The notes below the pieces were generated by a model, which made no database searches, was not told the origin of the DNA, and saw only the letters and a program-made list of their open reading frames with translations. A program made the translations under genes and the position numbers. A stretch of 8,470 nt of DNA from Rickettsiales bacterium. GTDB taxonomy: Bacteria > Pseudomonadota > Alphaproteobacteria > Rickettsiales > UBA998. The stretch covers positions 1-8,470 of the forward strand of contig JAIEPI010000169.1 of NCBI GenBank assembly GCA_019749855.1, in the 5' to 3' direction. Below, one piece after another: positions 6,177 to 8,470 of this stretch (position 1 is the first letter of the stretch; the number at the start of each line of letters is the position of its first letter).

Positions 6177-7211
6177 ATGAAAAAATCCAATACACCTAAA
6201 GACATGAAAATCATTGATCTGGCACTGCAGGGTGGGGGAGCGCATGGCTCTTTTACGTGGGGCGTTCTTGATGCGCTCATGGAGCAGGAAGATTTGGGCA
6301 TTGAAGCTATCACCGCGACCAGTGCTGGCGCAGTGAATGCCGCGGCTTTTGTCAGTGGCTATGCGAAAGGCGGCCCCGAGGGCGCCAAGCAGGCGATGCA
6401 TGATTTATGGCTTAAGCTTAGTAGTGCATCAGCATTGTTGCCTTGGCAGGAAACGCCGTTTGACCGCCTGTTCAAAAATGATGGCCTGCATTGTTCGCCG
6501 ACCTTCATGGCACTCGACTTTATCACGCGCATGTGGTCGCCTTATCAAACCAATGTGTTTGATTTTAATCCGCTGCGGGAAGTGGTTGAGGAGGTCGTTG
6601 ATTTTGAGGCGGTGCGTCAGTGCAATAGCATTAAACTCTTTGTCAATGCCACGCATGTGAAAACCGGCAAAGGGCGGGTATTTCAACCACATGAAATTAC
6701 GCTCGATGTGATCATGGCGAGCGCCTGTCTGCCTTTCTTATTCAAAGCCGTTGAGGTTGAGGGTGAGGCCTACTGGGATGGCGGCTATACTGGAAATCCA
6801 GCGCTCTATCCGTTGTTTTATCAAACCAAAAGCGAGGATGTGCTGATTGTACAAATCAATCCGGTACGTGTGGATGAAGTGCCAAAGGAAGCATCAGAAA
6901 TTCTTGATCGCGTGAATGACATCAGTTTTAACGCCAGTTTAATGCCGGAGATTCGTGCGGTGACCTTTGTGAAAAAGCTCATTGAACAAGGCAAGCTGCC
7001 GCGTGATCAGTATAAAAATGTCAATCTACACCTCATTGAAACGCAGCAACTCATGGCGCATCTGGGGCGCTCCAGTAAACTGAATCCGGACTGGGATTTT
7101 ATTAACCATCTGCGTGCGGCGGGCAATCAAATGGCAAAAGACTGGCTGCGTGATAACTACCAATATGTGGGTGTGCGGTCATCGATTGATGTTGAAAACA
7201 TTTATCTTTAA
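6177..7211 (+). CDS. Patatin-like phospholipase family protein
   Basis: A 344-aa protein with the patatin fold signatures: the oxyanion-hole loop LALQGGGAHGSF (15-26), a nucleophile elbow around Ser49 in ATSAG (47-51), and the second dyad residue in YWDGGYTGNPALYP (199-212), where Asp201 is the expected partner of Ser49. This points to a lipid acyl hydrolase acting in the cytoplasm or on the inner face of the membrane; there is no signal peptide. The elbow departs from the usual GxSxG by Ala at the first position. The ATG at 6177 is chosen because AAGGA at 6164-6168 lies 8 nt upstream and homology begins soon after; an upstream ATG at 6087 only extends through the DUF1192 gene in another frame. 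The DGGYTGNPA signature and a long C-terminal helical region resemble a proteobacterial subgroup whose substrate is not known to me. Confidence 0.88.
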   Translation: MKKSNTPKDMKIIDLALQGGGAHGSFTWGVLDALMEQEDLGIEAITATSAGAVNAAAFVSGYAKGGPEGAKQAMHDLWLKLSSASALLPWQETPFDRLFKNDGLHCSPTFMALDFITRMWSPYQTNVFDFNPLREVVEEVVDFEAVRQCNSIKLFVNATHVKTGKGRVFQPHEITLDVIMASACLPFLFKAVEVEGEAYWDGGYTGNPALYPLFYQTKSEDVLIVQINPVRVDEVPKEASEILDRVNDISFNASLMPEIRAVTFVKKLIEQGKLPRDQYKNVNLHLIETQQLMAHLGRSSKLNPDWDFINHLRAAGNQMAKDWLRDNYQYVGVRSSIDVENIYL

Positions 7212-7319
7212 TCGTGCTGCCACTCATGGCTGCGTATTGGTGATTGGATTAGACGGCAAAATCCTCTAATTGTCACTGGCAGTGTAGAATCCGCCAACCC
7301 TTAGCCCGAGCCTTTTTCC
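7212..7319 (+). promoter_or_regulatory. Intergenic region before the histidine kinase, with two inverted repeats
   Basis: This 108-nt gap holds two neighbouring inverted repeats. ATTAGA (7248-7253) and TCTAAT (7265-7270) are perfect 6-nt arms around 11 nt. CACTGGCAGTG (7274-7284) is a perfect 5-nt palindrome with one central base. A good -10-like hexamer, TAGAAT (7285-7290), follows at once, but no -35 is seen at 16-18 nt. That would fit an activator-dependent promoter, with the palindrome as a binding site. No T run follows either repeat, so they are not a terminator for the patatin gene. All of this is inference from short matches. Confidence 0.3.
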
Positions 7320-8470
7320 ATGTCGCGTACTGGCGTGCCATTTAATACCTTGCTGAAATCAGCGTTGGTGATTTCTCTGCCGCCCCTGCTAGTCATGGCG
7401 GTCATGGTGGTGATTGGCACGCTCAATCTCACCCATTTTCTGCTCGCGTATCTGGTGATTTTGCTTGGTTCAACGGCGTTTGTCTATCCGTTCCTCGCTA
7501 ATATATCTGCGCTGAATCATTACGTACAAAATCTCTCGCAGGACAAACGTGTTCGCCCGCCTGATCTGAGCTTTTTGTCAATGGTCGCCGAATTGTCCGA
7601 GGCGTTGGGGCGATTACAGCGCATCTGGGAAATAAAGAAACAACAGATGGAGCGCGTGATCACGGAGCGCGAAATTCTGGTGGATACCTTGCCGGATATT
7701 CTCATCATGATTAATGATGAAAAACAGATTGTGCGCACCAATCGTGCGGCGCGGGCCATATTTGGACAGAATCTTGCCAATCGCCATCTGAAAGACATCA
7801 TTGCCAATAGTTCACTGATTGACGCCGTCAGTTCAGTCATTGAGGATTTGCGTGGTCGTGAGGTTGAATTTCGTATCGAGGAGCCGGTGCTGCGCGACTT
7901 CCTCGCCGTCATTGAGCGTTTCCCGATTCCGTCAGCGGGCGGCATGTCGATCGTGATTACCATGAACGACATCACAGAGCTCAAAAGCGTCGAACAGATG
8001 CGCGCTGACTTCGTGGCCAATGCCAGCCATGAAATCAGAACACCGCTGACCACCATCATCGGCGCGATTGAGACATTGCAGGGCGTGGGCAAGGATGATC
8101 CGGCGGCGCTGGATATTTTTCTGCCGCTGATGGCGCAGCAAGCTGAGCGGATGCGACGGCTGATTCAGGATCTGCTGTCGCTGTCGAAAATTGAAATGAA
8201 TGCGCATAGCGTGCCGATGGAAGCCGTCGATATGCTGCACATCATTCGCGAGGAGGCCAAGCATTTTGACGTGCAGGCACGCGAGAAAACCATGTCACTT
8301 TTGCTTGATCTGCCGGAGACTCTTCCGCTGGTGAAAGGCGACACCAATGAGCTGAGTCAGGTGATTTATAACCTTGTGTCTAATGCGTTGAAGTATGGCA
8401 GCGCTGATACTGACGTCACCGTGGTGGCGCGTGTGACCACTGAATTGCCCCGTGATCAGAACATGCGTAA
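7320..8470 (+). CDS. phoR: PhoR-type sensor histidine kinase (partial, 3' end outside window)
   Basis: The frame is open from the ATG at 7320 to the right edge (383 codons), so the 3' end is missing. Two membrane helices are visible at about 14-34 and 40-59 with almost no periplasmic loop between them. A PAS-like domain follows (about 114-219), then the dimerisation domain with the H-box FVANASHEIRTPLTT (231-245), where His237 is the phosphorylated residue, and the N-box NLVSNALKYG (351-360) of the ATPase domain. The minimal periplasmic part, single PAS domain and ADFVANASHE wording fit PhoR, which in Alphaproteobacteria senses phosphate through the Pst system and phosphorylates PhoB. The pst genes or phoB are not in the window, so another sensor of this class is possible. 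A stop lies in frame at 7302-7304, making 7320 the first possible ATG; its ribosome site is weak. Confidence 0.85.
   Translation, partial: MSRTGVPFNTLLKSALVISLPPLLVMAVMVVIGTLNLTHFLLAYLVILLGSTAFVYPFLANISALNHYVQNLSQDKRVRPPDLSFLSMVAELSEALGRLQRIWEIKKQQMERVITEREILVDTLPDILIMINDEKQIVRTNRAARAIFGQNLANRHLKDIIANSSLIDAVSSVIEDLRGREVEFRIEEPVLRDFLAVIERFPIPSAGGMSIVITMNDITELKSVEQMRADFVANASHEIRTPLTTIIGAIETLQGVGKDDPAALDIFLPLMAQQAERMRRLIQDLLSLSKIEMNAHSVPMEAVDMLHIIREEAKHFDVQAREKTMSLLLDLPETLPLVKGDTNELSQVIYNLVSNALKYGSADTDVTVVARVTTELPRDQNMR

Noticed and set aside
7520..8092. A 190-codon open frame on the minus strand
   Set aside because: It lies wholly antisense to the histidine kinase, whose conserved H-box and PAS regions explain the sequence. 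The peptide is Ser/Arg/Ile-rich with no domain, as expected of a shadow frame.
1..8470. CRISPR arrays, tRNA or rRNA genes, transposases, integrases, toxin-antitoxin or defence genes
   Set aside because: I saw no direct-repeat array, no cloverleaf-like or rRNA sequence, no terminal inverted repeats and no matching protein families. Nearly all sequence is taken by core genes, so I do not claim a new system here.

Overview
The window looks like core chromosome of a free-living or facultative alphaproteobacterium of moderate GC content. Three things point there. The minus-strand gene at 4287-4874 belongs to DUF1013/TrcR and the small gene at 5981-6172 resembles DUF1192; both families are essentially alphaproteobacterial. 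The ribosomal protein L31 is of the cysteine-free-site alphaproteobacterial type. The quinone oxidoreductase sits between the DUF1013 and DUF1192 genes, an arrangement I associate with this class. I cannot name a genus. HldE implies a heptose-containing lipopolysaccharide, so a Gram-negative envelope; a strongly reduced Rickettsia-like genome seems unlikely.

Layout, left to right. Positions 1-78 probably hold the first 26 codons of a minus-strand gene that runs off the left edge, divergent from glmM across an AT-rich gap. On the plus strand, glmM (157-1512) and thiD (1514-2347) are 1 nt apart and surely cotranscribed. A 78-nt leader with a 9-codon mini-ORF and a small hairpin precedes rpmE (2426-2686). 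A strong hairpin at 2708-2737 with runs of A and T on its two flanks ends rpmE and can also serve the minus-strand genes converging on it. Those form a likely operon transcribed right to left: quinone oxidoreductase (5889-4909), trcR (4874-4287) and hldE (4274-2787). Divergent from it, on the plus strand, are a 63-aa DUF1192-like protein (5981-6172) and a patatin-like phospholipase (6177-7211), closely spaced. After a 108-nt gap comes a PhoR-type sensor histidine kinase (from 7320), cut by the right edge inside its ATPase domain.

The themes are envelope and growth. GlmM feeds UDP-GlcNAc for peptidoglycan and lipid A, HldE makes the activated heptose of the LPS core, TrcR is a cell-cycle transcription regulator, the patatin protein is a putative lipid hydrolase, and the kinase is probably phosphate-responsive. 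ThiD (thiamine) and L31 (translation) are housekeeping.

I found no mobile element, CRISPR array, RNA gene, toxin-antitoxin pair or defence cassette, and nothing that reads as a new multi-gene system. The points most worth a second look are small: a Cys-Ser-Cys motif in L31 displaced from the classical zinc site, an altered nucleophile elbow (Ala for the first Gly) in the patatin protein, the leader of rpmE, and the linkage of a cell-cycle regulator with LPS heptose synthesis.
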